A DNA stretch of 64,000 nt from Naematelia aurantialba (GCA_021527695.1 JAKFAO010000004.1:186001-250000); one strand, 5' to 3'; positions 23,368 to 35,266 are shown, counted from the first letter of the stretch. The notes: generated by a model not told the origin, from the sequence alone. Translations and numbers: made by a program.

Positions 23368-25713
23368 ATGACAGCGGAAGGGACAGCGAAGGCAGAGGCT
23401 GCAGGGCCGGAAGGGATCTTAAGGCGCCTCGCTGACCCAAGGTTTGATGTTGGAGACCTCACTCAACGCGATATCGAGCTCATCGCCACGTCTCTGGTAC
23501 CGACATCGCCAAAGCATGACCCGTCGATTTCGTACCTAACCCTGTCCAAGATCTGCGATACTATCCGACAGTCTGCCGCTTCTGATGTAGAGGCTACACG
23601 ACGTCTCACTGACCTGCTATCACCCTACGCCCAATCCATCTTTTCCACCGCCGATCAAGAAGACACAGAGGGCGAGGTCGACGTCTCGCGATACCTGCCC
23701 TTCACGTGTTTGCTCGCTTCCCTCTTTCCGCTGGGCCCGCAAGCCGGCGCGTCCCTCTTGACTGAACCCGTTGGAACGAATGCCACCGATGGTGAAGCCC
23801 AGGTCGACGCCCTTGCGATACTTCTCGAAGCCGCAGAACTGAGCTCGCCGCTCCAGCCGGCGCTGGCGAGTCTGCTCGCTCAAGCGGCTGGAACAAAGGC
23901 CGGACGAACGCTCGTGCAATCCCGTGCTGTTGGATGGCTCAGAGGTGGACTCGATTACGATTCTGGAAACCAAAAGGAGCTGGGAGCGTTATGTGCCGTC
24001 GCCCTCAGCAAGCTTGGAGGGGCGGAAGTCTCTGCGGAGGATGGCGAGGCATCATCCGGTCTGGAGGAAGGGGAAATCGATCACGGTACCCTGGTTTCTA
24101 AGCTCATTGATCATGTCCTGTCGAGACCACCCGCCTCTTCCCTGTTGAGTACATTGGAAGGCCTTTCTGTGCTATCATTGCGGCCACAGATCAAGCACCT
24201 CCTCGCACACCATCCTACCTTCCTAAGCACGCTCATCTCCTACTCTCCCATCCCTGCCGCCCGTGGAGGGTCGCTTCCGATCACACCGCGCGCAAGTATG
24301 GATCTAGACGATGACAAACTCTTGGAAATGGCCGATACGTCGCTCTGTTACGGGATCACCTCGATCCTCATTAACATTACCGCACGGCGGGTGGTATTGT
24401 CCGCCGAGGACGAGCAGATTGCCAAGATCCGAGCGATGGCTATATCAGGCAAGAAGAGTCAGGCTGCGGAACCGGTCGAACCGGATCCACTAGAGGATGA
24501 CGAGCATGTCAGAGACAGAGTCGGCTGTGTGGTGCGTGCTGGTGGGGTGCCGGCCATGAGGGGGCTGGTGAGGGCCGACAGCTTGTTGGTGAAGAGTAGC
24601 GTGGGGAGGCTAGCTCTCCAGCTGGTAGAAGATAAGGAGAACCGACCGGTATTCGTGCGAGAGGGGGGTTTTCGCTCCTTGGCTATTGTCGTGCGAGATT
24701 TGCTTGCTCCGACAAAATCTCGGTCAGAATCAACGCACATATCCTCACCATCAACGACAACATCATCATCATCGTCATCATCGCCAAACGCAAGTCCCGC
24801 AGACTCCCTGCCATCCTTTCAAGCACTGGCAAAGCTGGTAATCACTATGCCGCCAAATCTCCTCTTCCCCCCGCCGTATCAGACGACCGCGCTCAACTCG
24901 CTCATCCCACTCTATACGCTGCTATGCCACCCTTTGTCCTCGCTTTTGCAGCAATTCGAATCCCTCATGGCGCTCACTAACGTCGCCACTATCGATCCCA
25001 GTATCGCCGACCGCATAGTAACGGCCATTATAGATGCGCCAAGCAGCACCACCCACTTCGTCGGCAGTGGCAGGGAAACGCCTGTGCGAATCATCAGCAA
25101 GGTCGAGGAACTGTTGGTCAGCGATAACTTGCTTGTGCGCCGAGCCGCCTCGGAGCTGGTGTGTAATTTGGCTGCAAGTGGGAAAGGCATGGAGTACCTC
25201 GGAAGCACCAACGACGCGCGTACACGATCAAAGCTGAACATCCTCCTCGTCCTCACTGCAGTAGACGATGTCGCCACCCGCTTAGCCGCGGCAGGTGCGT
25301 TGGCGATGGTGACTTCCTCTCCAGCGGCCTGCGAGGCACTACTCCAAGGCGCAACGGAAATCGAAACTATACGCGGGCAAAAGCGATCAACGTGGGGTCG
25401 GCTGTTAGGTCTCTTGGAGCCGGATGCCGAGGTTGACGAAGACGAAGACGAAAATGGCGATCAGATCCAGGTCGTCTCGTCTGCTCCGCCGGTTCTGAAT
25501 GTCGATCTAGCGCACCGCGCTGTTGTGATTCTACTAGGTCTGGTGGAGTATGTTGTGAGCCTAGGCGAAGCAGAGAGGAAGAAGGCGTTGAAGGCTGCAA
25601 GGGCAGAGGGGATCGAAGACAAGTTGATGGGTCTGGTACGGGCGTCGGTTGGAGAGGACGTTCTAGCTCCCACGGTGGAGGTTCTCAAGACTTTGAAGCG
25701 ATATCCCTCGTAG
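23368..25713 (+). CDS. SHE4: UNC-45/Cro1/She4-type myosin chaperone
   Basis: A single uninterrupted exon of 781 residues, close to yeast She4 (789). The family folds and stabilises myosin motor domains through an armadillo-repeat UCS domain and has no TPR in fungi. Seen here is an all-helical protein with repeated Leu/Ala heptads. In the C-terminal half, armadillo-like units include LVRRAASELVCNLAASG, then ATRLAAAGALAMVTSSPAAC and AHRAVVILLGLVEYV. Two low-complexity loops interrupt it: a Ser run near 24760 and an Asp/Glu run near 25440. The ATG at 23368 follows a TTG codon at 23359 that is not a start. Assignment rests on length, architecture and the UCS-like repeats. Another armadillo protein is possible but less likely. 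Confidence 0.68.
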   Translation: MTAEGTAKAEAAGPEGILRRLADPRFDVGDLTQRDIELIATSLVPTSPKHDPSISYLTLSKICDTIRQSAASDVEATRRLTDLLSPYAQSIFSTADQEDTEGEVDVSRYLPFTCLLASLFPLGPQAGASLLTEPVGTNATDGEAQVDALAILLEAAELSSPLQPALASLLAQAAGTKAGRTLVQSRAVGWLRGGLDYDSGNQKELGALCAVALSKLGGAEVSAEDGEASSGLEEGEIDHGTLVSKLIDHVLSRPPASSLLSTLEGLSVLSLRPQIKHLLAHHPTFLSTLISYSPIPAARGGSLPITPRASMDLDDDKLLEMADTSLCYGITSILINITARRVVLSAEDEQIAKIRAMAISGKKSQAAEPVEPDPLEDDEHVRDRVGCVVRAGGVPAMRGLVRADSLLVKSSVGRLALQLVEDKENRPVFVREGGFRSLAIVVRDLLAPTKSRSESTHISSPSTTTSSSSSSSPNASPADSLPSFQALAKLVITMPPNLLFPPPYQTTALNSLIPLYTLLCHPLSSLLQQFESLMALTNVATIDPSIADRIVTAIIDAPSSTTHFVGSGRETPVRIISKVEELLVSDNLLVRRAASELVCNLAASGKGMEYLGSTNDARTRSKLNILLVLTAVDDVATRLAAAGALAMVTSSPAACEALLQGATEIETIRGQKRSTWGRLLGLLEPDAEVDEDEDENGDQIQVVSSAPPVLNVDLAHRAVVILLGLVEYVVSLGEAERKKALKAARAEGIEDKLMGLVRASVGEDVLAPTVEVLKTLKRYPS

Positions 25714-25999
25714 TGTTGTAAAAGTCTCACTTATGTCAGCCGCATACCATGCATGATCGATGCGCAGCCGTAGGAGGCAGGACGCTACAGTCCCACAAGA
25801 AGTCTTCAAGGATAGACGGTAGAGCCACGACGAGAGCAAAAGCAGCAAGGACCTGAACCGCCACAGTTGTGAAACGCCGGATAATGCCGGATGCTTTCTG
25901 CCGCCACCCGTCTGACTCACTACTGCTGTCTTTCGATATACTTCACTCTTGCTTCTCTATATCCCGTACTTTCGCCTCTCTCCAGCTCGTAGCGGCAAG
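25714..25999. promoter_or_regulatory. Spacer upstream of PRP45
   Basis: 286 bp head-to-tail spacer containing a pyrimidine-rich stretch (25923-25985) just before the PRP45 start. Confidence 0.4.
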
Positions 26000-28083
26000 A
26001 TGGCAGCTCTCGCAAGGTCAGCTACTCATATCATGACGCCTTATGCCCAGCTGACAAACTGACAGTGCCCTTCCGGCGCCAATGTACACGTCTACGACGG
26101 TGGAGTACGAGGAACCGGTGCGGACTGTGGCGCCCACTGTCCAGATTCCAGCATACGGGTCGAGGAAGGGCTGGAAACCCAAGGCTCAAGCGGATTTCGG
26201 CGGTGGTGGAGCGTATCCTGAGGTGAGATCCTGGCTGTCTTCTTCCGAGACAACGCCTTGTATGGGACGTGAGCTGATATCCCCAGTGCCATGTCGCGCA
26301 GTATCCTCTTGATATGGGCAAGAAGAAGGTGGGTTTTGCAGGCTGCTGCCCAAGGCAGTCAAGCATTGCAGAAGCCGGAATACAAGGGCGGGGCTAATAT
26401 GTGGCGTAGACTGGGGCAGGGAGCACGCTGGCGCTTCAGGTCGACCAGGATGGGACGGTGCGGTACGATGCCATTGCATTGCACGGGCGAGCAGCAGGTA
26501 CCCGTGTCCAATCGAGCTTCAAAGGCGAGTTTTATTAACTCTTAGCATGGTAAAGACGCTGACAGTATCAGATCTCGTGCCACTGGCGAACCGGACGGAT
26601 ATCTCGCAACAGGAACGTGACATGGAACGACCGGACGACTCGGTGGTAGCTGAGACTGCTGAGCGGACCCGACTCGCTTTGGAACGGATCACGAATGGCA
26701 AGATCAAGGCTGCGCAGCCGAAACACGTGCCAAAGAGTAATGCCGAGTCGACGTACATCCGGTACACGCCTGCCAACCAGGCCGAGGGCGAGGGCAAACA
26801 GCGTATCATCAAGATGACAACAGTACAGGAGGACCCGCTCGAGCCGCCCCGGTTCAAGCACCAGAAGATCCCCCGCGGTCCCGCTGAGCCCCCTCCTCCA
26901 GTCATGCAGAGTCCTCCGAGGGCAGCGACTGCTCAGGACCAGAAGGACTGGATGATCCCTCCTTGTATCTCCAATTGGAAGAACAACAAGGGTTACACCA
27001 TTCCTCTTGACAAGCGTCTAGCCGCAGACGGCCGTGGTCTCCAAGATGTGAGTGGGCACCACAGTGACATTATGGTCTACCCTACTTGTGTATTCTGGGC
27101 TGATACTGACGGGAATAGGTCCACATCAACGACAACTTTGCAAAGTTCTCGGAAGCGCTGTATGTCGCGGACCGTCATGCGCGAGAGGAAGTCCGCGCTC
27201 GAGCGCAGATGCAGCAGCTCTTGGCACAGAAGGAGAAGACGCAAAAGGAGGAAAACCTGCGGTTGCTTGCTCAGCGAGCTCGAGAGGAGCGAGCTGGTTT
27301 GGCGCCAGTGGCTGGTGGATCTGGGTCGGCGGCTGCGGCCAAGCCCAAGGAGACTGGAATCAACCTTGGTGCCTATGGCAGTGACAGCGAGGATGAAAGC
27401 GAGGATGAAGCGAGCGAGGAGGATGAGGAGGCCATCCGGGAGAGAGAGCAGGTTCGCGCCGAGAAGAGGAGAGAGAGGGAGAAGGAGTTGAGGATGAGCA
27501 ATATGGGCTCTGAGATGAGGGCCAAACTGCTTGCGAGGTGGGTGTTGATGGGCTTTGTCGAGTCAAGCACTGCTGACGAGAATACAGGGAGCAAAACCGA
27601 GACATATCTGAAAAGATCGCTCTGGGACTGGCCAAGCCGAGCGCATCAAAGGAGACTCTCCTCGATTCACGTCTGTTCAACCGCGAGGCACTTGGGAACG
27701 GCTTCTCCTCTGAAGACTCGTACAACCTCTACGACAAGCCTTTGTTCCAAGGCTCTTCAGCCGCTGCAGCCATTTACAAATCCTCGGCCGGCGAAACAGG
27801 CAACGACGAGGCGTTTGGGAACGGTACCGAGGAGGGTATCAGAGAAGAACTGGCCAAGGATAGGTTCCAGCTTGGGAATGCGACCAAGGGCTTTGCAGGG
27901 GCCGACACGGCAGAGATCAGGAGTGGACCGGTGCAGTTTGAGAAGGACAAGATTATTACGCTGGATGGAACGGCGGATCCGTTTGGCGTGGAGCAGTTTT
28001 TGGATGCTGCGAAACGGGGCGGGAAGAGGCAGGCGGAGAGTAAGGAGGACGAGGCGCGGAAGCGGATGCGCGATGAAGAGTAG
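26000..28083 (+). CDS. PRP45: Spliceosomal SNW/SKIP-domain protein Prp45
   Basis: Seven exons (26000-26016, 26066-26222, 26287-26328, 26410-26524, 26572-27047, 27119-27537, 27588-28083) give 573 residues. Prp45/SNW1 joins the Prp19-associated activated spliceosome and links it to transcription. The SNW core is clear: YGSRKGWKPKAQADFGGGGA, VRYDAIALHGR, SSFKDLVPLANRTD, IPPCISNWKNNKGYTIPLDK and LAADGRGLQD. The C-terminal half is a charged Arg/Glu helix, then RDISEKIALGLAKPS, a conserved block in the family. The first exon has only 17 coding bases. Intron 4 begins with GC (GCGAGT at 26525). The alternative GT upstream would remove the conserved TRVQSSFK, so GC-AG splicing is the better reading. 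Confidence 0.93.
26525..26571 (+). other. GC-AG intron in PRP45
   Basis: A 47-nt intron with donor AAAG|GCGAGT and acceptor TATCAG. Joining restores the conserved SSFKDLVPLANR of the SNW domain. Confidence 0.8.
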
Positions 28084-29674
28084 ACAGGAAGCCACCGCCA
28101 CGTGGGAATGGAAGGGCCCGAGGATGTGAGGGAAGATGTGAGGGAAGATGTGATGCGAGGAGGTGGAGGGAGATGTGATGCGAGGATGTGTGTAGGGACG
28201 TCAGGGTGGTGCTTCTAGGCTCCAGCAGCAAGGGAAAGCATGGGGGATCTGTTGTTTCAGTACGAGGCGTCATGTATGGAGTGCTTGTTAGCTGTGCCAC
28301 TGGCGTTGGCGTCGACGTGCTGTGGGGTACGATACGCGCTGCCAGTCCTGCGATCGGGGCAGCTGACGAGTGCCGAGTGTACGAGCATGTGTCGTGGAAT
28401 GTCACAAGGGGTGCTGCGCACCGAGCCAGGCGAACGGAATCTTTATCGGGTAAACGCCGGGCTGCGGCGTCTGTCCTGTTTTCCCAACAATCAACGCATG
28501 TCACCTCTTTGTGTGGCTTTTTACTCTTTTCTCTGCTTAGAGTGGCTGCGTGGCTAGACTTACCAGGCAAAGAGGCAGGTATCGACGACGTTGAACCCAT
28601 CCATATCTACATCTACACATACACACAGACACCCACACCCACGCACACACGCGTCGACGGAATCGCGGAGAGTGAGAATAGTGGAGCTAGAGGGATAAGG
28701 AATCAAAGGGGTCTTTGGGTGTTCTTGAAACCATAAACAACGGAATTGCCTTGCCTTGCCATCGCCCATTGATCATCGACCGTTGACCGTTGAGCATTGA
28801 GCATTCCAGCACTCGCCTTGCCGTCGTACTGCACTTGGACTTGCGCTCGGTTCCTTTGTCCATCGGCTCTCGATTCGTCACTCTCGAGACACGAGGCTGC
28901 TCGATCCCAATCCACCACTCGACACTATCGACTCCACTCCACCCAACTGCCTATCTACCTATCCGTCTCTCCGACTGTCCGACTGTCCGACTACCAGCTA
29001 TCCACCTGCTGGTATTCAGAGCCGTTACCTACGTGACATTTACGCACGATTGTACCCGACACTGACCGGAACACCAACACCAACACCAGCGTCAGCGTCA
29101 GCAACACCACCGCCGCGCGACAAGGCCGAGGACAAAAACAAGGAGAACGTGAAAGGAGGTTTCACAAAGTCCCTGCCCTGCAGCCCGAGACGAAACGCAA
29201 ACGACCGGCAGTTAGTCTACAGCAACAGCCAACAGCCTATCGAACCTATCGATACGGATCATCCAGTCCCACGACGGAGAGATAGTGAACCGACGACTTG
29301 ATTCCCGAGCAGCGACGATAGCCATCGCCCCACGGACGAGGACGACGATCGCATCTCGTTCATTCCCGAGTGGAGCTCATCCCATTCCGTTCCATTCGAT
29401 CCACCTGTACCTCGCCTAGAAACGAGTGGCACGCAGCTTGTCAACGCTCCACCGTGATAAGACTAAAATAGCAGTCTAGTTGGGGACAGCGACCATGGCG
29501 GGTGAGTGGGCCGTGGATACGCTACAGGCCACCGGGATATGGGCTCGTGCTGACGCCCTGGTTGTTGCTTGTCCTCCTTTGCTCGCCATGGTCTCGATAT
29601 ATCTCCATCCTCCTGCCCGACCACACCACGTCGTGTCGCCATCCTACATACCTCACCTATCCTGATTGCTCACA
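28084..29674. other. Long spacer with short repeats
   Basis: 1.6 kb with no supported exon. It carries GATGTGA-type repeats (28130-28190), a CA-rich stretch (28610-28655), repeats of CGACTGTC (28965-28995) and an ACCAACACC run (29070-29105). At 29495 there is an ATG in a perfect context (ACCATGG) followed at once by a GTGAGT donor. It may be a 7-base first coding exon of the next gene. Confidence 0.4.
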
Positions 29675-31188
29675 ATGATCAATAACGATTCTGCGACTAA
29701 AGCAATCTACACGGTGTACGTCAGCATCCTACCCCCGGGTGCCCCGCTCCCCTTGCTCTCCAGGTGGTAGTCGACTGCATCACCCACGTCCTTTGTACCG
29801 CAGAGGCGAGAGCGCTGACAGCAGCTAGGTTCACGTCGCCGCATCATGCGCCGATGCCCAATCACCTCCCGACGTTGATCGTCACGCCTCATGGTAAGCT
29901 CACAGAGCCAAGGTGCGCGGAAGCTGAAGGTGCCAGGCCAACCGAACCAGATTCTGTACACCTACCTGTGAGTACTCGTTGTACCTTGCAAGACCTCGAC
30001 GCTGATGCGCCGCCTCTAGCCACACTGAAGAGGTATGCCGGCCGTCTTGAGCCCAGAGCTAGCGTCGACTGCATATTGATCCTGACGATGCAGAACCGCG
30101 TCAACTACCTGCTCACTCCGTCCCCGCAAGGCGACCTGTGCGTCGCCAAGCTGTTCCCACCCAACCGCCGCACTCCGCCCTCTGGCTCCTCGACCTCGGT
30201 AGGCAACAAGCCAGCCAGCGTGGTGCGCTGCGAGGCCAGCCGCGACCTGCGTTGGACAATCGAGAATACCGGCGTCATGTCGCCCATCTACAAGATTGTA
30301 AACCAGGACGACACGCCGCTGTACCAGATTTCCAAGCCGAATCCCAATGCAGAGTGGTGGACAATGTTCTACTTTAAATACGCAGGGCACCAGATTCCGC
30401 CTCGCCGCGTCGAGGTGAGTCTACGTCTACCCGGCTGGTGTGTGCGGTCGGATCTCGGCTGACGATTCACGACAGTTTGGCAGGGTGGCGAAGAATCCCG
30501 CGGAGAAGGGCGGGGGCACGAGGATCACGATTACGGGAAAGAGCGAGGACGAGAAGCAGGTGTGGCAGACCCTGGGCGTGGGAAATGAGGATTGTGTGGA
30601 ATGGGTCGTCTGCTGTGCATGCCTGAACCTGCTCGAGTGAGTAGCCTCCACCAGCCCGTCATCGTTCTATCTCTTCATAATCTTCACCATCCTACTTTGT
30701 ATCCCCGTATCCGTCTTGATCCTCTTCATCGTCTCCATACCGCCTGATTAAGCGAGCCTGGGTTTGTCGCTGACTCTGCCAGCGACCAAATCCTCCAAGC
30801 GGCCGAGAAGAAACACGCCGCCAGCCTTCCGCCCGCGGCGACCGCCCCCCTGCCTGGCCCCGCAGCCACCTCTCTCCGTCCGTCGCCCGCTGCGTCCCCG
30901 GTCCCCCGTCTCAACGGCGTATCTCCACCATCTCGCGGCCCCGGAATAGCCTCGACCGCGCCGGCGCCTGGCCCGTTGGCGTCCAACCTCGCCCAGGCGT
31001 ATCGGCAGAACCCGCCCCCGCAAATGGCATTACGCGCGCCACCGCCTACAGGCAGTGCGGCGGGAGGAGCGTACCGCGCGCCGCCACCGCCTAATCAGGC
31101 GGCGGGGATCAGGGCCCCGCCCCCAGGGCAGAGTAGGCCGAATATCCTCAGTCGAGCGCCGCCTGCTGGCACAGGGCGGAGATTCTAG
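29675..31188 (+). CDS. Conserved-looking protein of unknown function, proline-rich tail
   Basis: Seven exons (29675-29715, 29829-29893, 29937-29967, 30020-30032, 30094-30414, 30476-30636, 30783-31188) give 345 residues, including a 13-base exon 4. The joined product reads smoothly through ILYTYLHTEENRVNYLLTP, and every phase closes. The body is a mixed fold with Trp/Tyr-rich segments (NAEWWTMFYFKYAGHQIPP, DEKQVWQTLGVGNEDCVEW), typical of a strongly constrained domain. The last 120 residues are Pro/Ala-rich and disordered. I do not recognise the family. An alternative start exists: ATG 29495 with donor at 29502 and acceptor at 29702 gives the same frame (M-A-A-I-Y-T-V). No signal peptide or membrane span. 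Confidence 0.72.
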
Positions 31189-31337
31189 TGGGACGAGAGT
31201 ATTGGTGTGTGCTGTGTGTGGTGGTGGGTGGTGGTGGGTGTGCAGAGGCAGCGATGAAGCACAAGGTGTCTTCGCGAGACGGTTTGGTGGCAGGTGGCGG
31301 CGAAGATGGCGTGAATTCGAACAGGATCAGCATGCTT

Positions 31338-31480
31338 CGTTCTTTCTTCCTTCTTCCTTCTTCCTTCTTCCTTCTTCCTTCTTCTTCTTCCTTCTTCCTT
31401 CTTCATTCTTCACTCCTCTTTCATTTCTCCTTCTTCATTCTTCATCCTTCATTCATTCTCTCTTCTCTGCTTTCTTCGTG
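31338..31480. repeat. CTTCCTT-type microsatellite
   Basis: Runs of CTTCCTTCTTC with interspersed CATT on the + strand, over about 140 bp. Confidence 0.9.
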
Positions 31481-31611
31481 ATGCTATCCTCATTCAGCCG
31501 ACGCTCCATTTTCGAACTCTTTCGCATCTTGTTCCATTCTGCCTTACCTCTTTGAACTGTTTGTCTCGGCCGTATATGACGCTGGAAGGTGGTAGTGGTT
31601 GAGATGAGGCG

Positions 31612-31735
31612 AGGTTGGTTGAGCTTGGTTGAGCTTGGTTGAGCTTGGTTGAGCTCGGTTGAGCTTGGTTGAGCTTGGTTGAGCTTGTGAGCTTGGTTGC
31701 TGGTTGAGCGGTGAGCTTGTGAGCTTGTGAGGCAT
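31612..31735. repeat. 10-bp tandem repeat (TTGAGCTTGG)
   Basis: Some eight to ten head-to-tail copies of TTGAGCTTGG with a few changes near the right end (GTGAGCTT variants). Confidence 0.9.
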
Positions 31736-32260
31736 TAGCTCGAGTGCATGTCCTCTGGCTTTGCTGTCTATATCTGGGAACTCGGTAGATACCTCGGCAT
31801 GGCGATGCAACGTTGTGTGGGCTGGTGCTGGATTCGCGTCAAATTGGTGTAGGCATCTCGGTGCTCTGTCGAATCAGAGCAGAGTCGATTCAGTACGAGT
31901 CTAAACGGTGCAGCGTCAGAGTCTAATCAAGGCAGAGCTAAATGGACGCAGGTTGATCAATCCGGTGCAGTGCCCTGTTGGTACTGTCACGCAGTCCCGA
32001 TAGCTGAGGACGGCGGATGAGTGGATGAGTTTGAATGGGCGGGCGACGCAGCGCCGTTTCCATAGTCAACAGTTTAGGCTCCGAGGCCAACGGGTATAGT
32101 CTGCATGTGCTGGGTGCGGGCTGGATGCGCTAGTCTCGATAGACAATGAAAATATGCTAGATGAGGTGGTGACTCCTACTGGAAGAGGCAGTGTGACTCG
32201 AGTACTGCACGAGAGAGCGTGACTCGAATACTGGATGACAGTGCACAATGATACAGCTGC

Positions 32261-34451
32261 TCAGAACGCGCCGATCCTGGCCCCGCCGTTCAGGATCTTG
32301 GCCCGGACCGCGCCTGCGAACAGCGTGCGCCAGAGCTCCGTGCGGGCTTCAGGCAGAGTGAGCAGGGTGCGTTTCTCTGCGCGCCTTGTCAGCGGGCCGG
32401 CGTCGGCGTCGGCGTCGGGGTTGTGGTTGGGGTTGGGGTTGGGGTGCATGGACGAGCCCGACGTACTGGAGTCTACGAACGATGCGTCCAGCATGATGGC
32501 GGTGTTTGCGGTGATCTTGAGTGCGTCTACACCCGGCAGCGTCAGCCTCCTCTCCTGCGGTATACAGGTCTCCCGCGGTATACAGCTTTCCTGCGGTATA
32601 CAGGTCATGATTGGATGGGGGGCCGAGGCAGCCTCAGGAAGACAAATATAGTTGGGAGACGGCAAGAATAGCAGATCAAAGGTGGACACGGCTACGACTG
32701 AGAGGGATAGAAAACAGACCCAAAGTGCAAGGGGAGGAAAGCGACGAAAGTCCAGAGGACAAGGAGACAAGGACCAGACGCGAGTGGCGATTGCAACTGA
32801 CCTTGCTCGATGAGCTTGGCCACTCGCGCAGGCGTGCCGACCGCGATGGACACGCGCGTCTTGCCTAGGTACGCCGCCTGGTCTGCCAACTTGAAGTGTT
32901 TCGCAAACAGCTGCGCCGCGTCAGCCTCGCACCTCGCTCTGCTTGCTCCCTGAAACGAAATCCCTCTTAACCGTCTCCTGCTGCTTCCGCCTCACCCAGA
33001 ATGTGGGTTAGCCTCGCCCTGCCCACATCGGTGGCGACTGGGTTGAGAGAGAACGTTGAGAGGTAACGTTGAGAGGTAACGTTGAGAGGTAACGTTGAGT
33101 ACGTTGAGAGGTAATGCTGAGAGGTAACGTTGGGAAGACACTGACCTTGGCGACCTCGCCCGACCGCTTGACGTCCCGCACGGCGCGGACGACGTCGGCG
33201 CACCGCTGTCCCGACATGGACAGTATAATCACAGGCGGAGTCCCATTCGCGCCGGCAGACCCGCTCCCTTTCTTCTTTGCGCTGCCGCTCGGGAGCACTA
33301 GACCTATCAGCGCCTCGTCCTACCCCGCTTCGCACGCCGTGGGTCCACAGTACACGGCGTTGGCTGTTGGGCGTTGGGCCGTTGGGGTAGCCGCACGGGC
33401 TGCACGGTCGTTGGGATTGGGACTGTGGTGGTCTGTGGAGCTGACGTACGTGATTCTATGCGCTTGACTAGATGAGCCGTCGGCTCGGTGCTATCGACAC
33501 GCGAATAGTCAGGCGGGTCGAGAAGGCTGCTCTCTGCCGGGTGTTGCGTCAGCACGCGCGCGGAGTGATCCTCACAACACTAAGAGACGTATCACAGCAC
33601 TAAGAGACGTATCACAGCACTAAGAGACGTATCACAACACTAAGAGACGTATCACAACACTAAGAGACGACGTACGTGGTATCCGCACGTCATCAATCTC
33701 GATCGGCGTGGCAGAGGGCATCGTCTCCCTGATCGAGGACAGGAGGAGCTCGCCCACTTCGGCCTGGGAGAGGTGGACGAGGGTGGTGGTGGTCGTGTCG
33801 GCGGTGGACTTTTTGCTGGCCGCTTGCTCGGCTTTCTACACGTCGTCAGTGACTCTAAACTTCACTCCTGAGCGCGATATCTCGAGACGTTTACCGTCAG
33901 AGTCACTACGAGGGCAGGGAGCGACCGGCACTCACGAGCAACTTGCGCCGTTTCTCCTTGTCCTTCTTCCGCCGCTTGCGCTCCTCCTTCAACTCGTCCT
34001 TCCCTCCTTCCCCGTCCCCTTTCCCTCCTTGCCATGCACCTCTACCCCCGGCCCCTGTATGCCCCCCTTCCTCTCCTCTGGTTCGCTCTTCCTCCGTATC
34101 CTCTGACCCTGACTCTGCCGCATCGTCACTGGCCTTCCGCTTCACTCCCGCTACTCTCCCTCGAGTGCTCTCCACGCCATTATCCCCCACTGCGTCAATA
34201 TCAAATCCGTCGTCGTCGTCGCCATCAAGGTCGAAATCAGACCCCCCGCCGCCATTGTCACCGTCAAAGTCGTCGTCGCCTTCGATATCCGACGACGCGA
34301 GGAGGTCAGCGTCCAGCTCGAGATTATCTTCCAAATCATCACCGCCCGTCTTGACCCCTCCCCCACCTCCACCTACACCTGCACCTACACCTCTACCTAC
34401 ACCGACACCGACACCGACACCACCCACAGCCGCCATCTTGATCGCTGCCAT
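32261..34451 (-). CDS. CMS1: Cms1 / CMSS1, 90S pre-ribosome factor
   Basis: Six exons (34451-33936, 33835-33676, 33533-33450, 33297-33146, 32910-32802, 32526-32261) give 428 residues with all phases closed. Cms1 associates with the U3-containing 90S particle and has a degenerate DEAD-helicase fold. The matching segments are VIILSMSGQRCADVVRAVRD, then EVAKLFAKHFKLADQ, VSIAVGTPARVAKLIEQ and KITANTAIMLDASFVD, in the family order. The N-terminal 170 residues are Gly/Val- then Asp/Glu-rich with a Lys-rich stretch, a probable nuclear/nucleolar signal. A low-complexity insert (NPNPNHNPDADADA) splits the C-terminal domain. Introns are unusually long (100-275 nt), and three contain minisatellites. Confidence 0.85.
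32546..32612. repeat. Intronic ~19-bp repeat in CMS1 intron 5
   Basis: Three copies of CTCCTGCGGTATACAGGT-like units. Each contains an AG and a near-donor GGTATAC. Confidence 0.75.
33049..33133. repeat. Intronic 13-bp repeat in CMS1 intron 4
   Basis: About six copies of GAGAGGTAACGTT, one truncated. Each contains GGTAAC, resembling a splice donor on the opposite strand. Confidence 0.8.
33575..33668. repeat. Intronic 20-bp repeat in CMS1 intron 2
   Basis: Five near-perfect head-to-tail copies of AACACTAAGAGACGTATCAC, differing at one position. Confidence 0.9.
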
Positions 34452-35266
34452 CTAGCAGTAGAGTATACTGTACGCGCCGAGCAAGCCCGCACGCCGCCGA
34501 GTCTTCCAGTTCTTTCTGTACCTGGTATCCACACAGATCCAGGTCGTTCCAACTATCCTGCGGCAGCAGTAGCTCGTTCGTTGGCCAAATCCTAGAATGG
34601 ATGTCGCTTGAAGTGCTGACTGAGTGCTGGAAAATCTTGTTATTGCGTTACCCCGCGGGGTCGATGAGCTTGTCACGTGGTCTCTCCGAGCACTCCATTG
34701 AATGTATCGCTATGTTCTCTCCGTAACTGCATGTAGTCTGTGTGTATCTCCATGTATCTGTGTATCTGTATGTACCTGTGTACTTACCTGTATGTTCTCT
34801 GTGCGTACTCTGCTCCAATGTCACGCTCGCCATATTCCGCTAGCTCGTCACACACCAAACCCGCAAAGTGAATCCGATATTTGCATCTTCTACGGCTGCT
34901 GCCGACTACCTACTACTACTTACTACCTACTACGCCGGCCTTTAGACGTCCCAAATGACATCCGGCCGCATACTGCACTTACACTGTACACCACACCACA
35001 CTATTCGACTCTCGTCTTGCCATATACACTGCCTCCGCTTCTGCCGTTTAGGATCGGTTGTGGGCCGGCGGTATAGCACCTGGTCTCGTTCGAGAAATAT
35101 ATAAAAAATCTACCTTGACTTCACTCTCCCACCCATCTTCCTCCTCACTTGAACGTTTCTTTCGTACCATATCGTCACGCACTTGATAGACAGAGCGGTG
35201 TTTTGGGGTTGTTGGTTGTAATTTGTTGGTAGCATTGACGAGATCGCACGCGTCACGCGTCCGTCT
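34452..35266. other. CMS1 promoter and 3' flank of the next gene
   Basis: About 800 bp without an exon. It includes TGTATCTGTATG-type repeats (34740-34800) and an AT-rich stretch (AATATATAAAAAA near 35095), a candidate poly(A)/3' region of the upstream minus-strand gene. Confidence 0.4.

Larger units (their letters stand above)
31189..32260. other. Convergent spacer rich in microsatellites
   Basis: Tail-to-tail gap between two genes, mostly simple repeats and 3' UTR. No exon found. Confidence 0.4.

Noticed and set aside
29050..29301. 82-codon plus-strand frame with Lys/Glu-rich middle
   Set aside because: No ATG, no matching splice partner. More likely leader sequence of the next gene.
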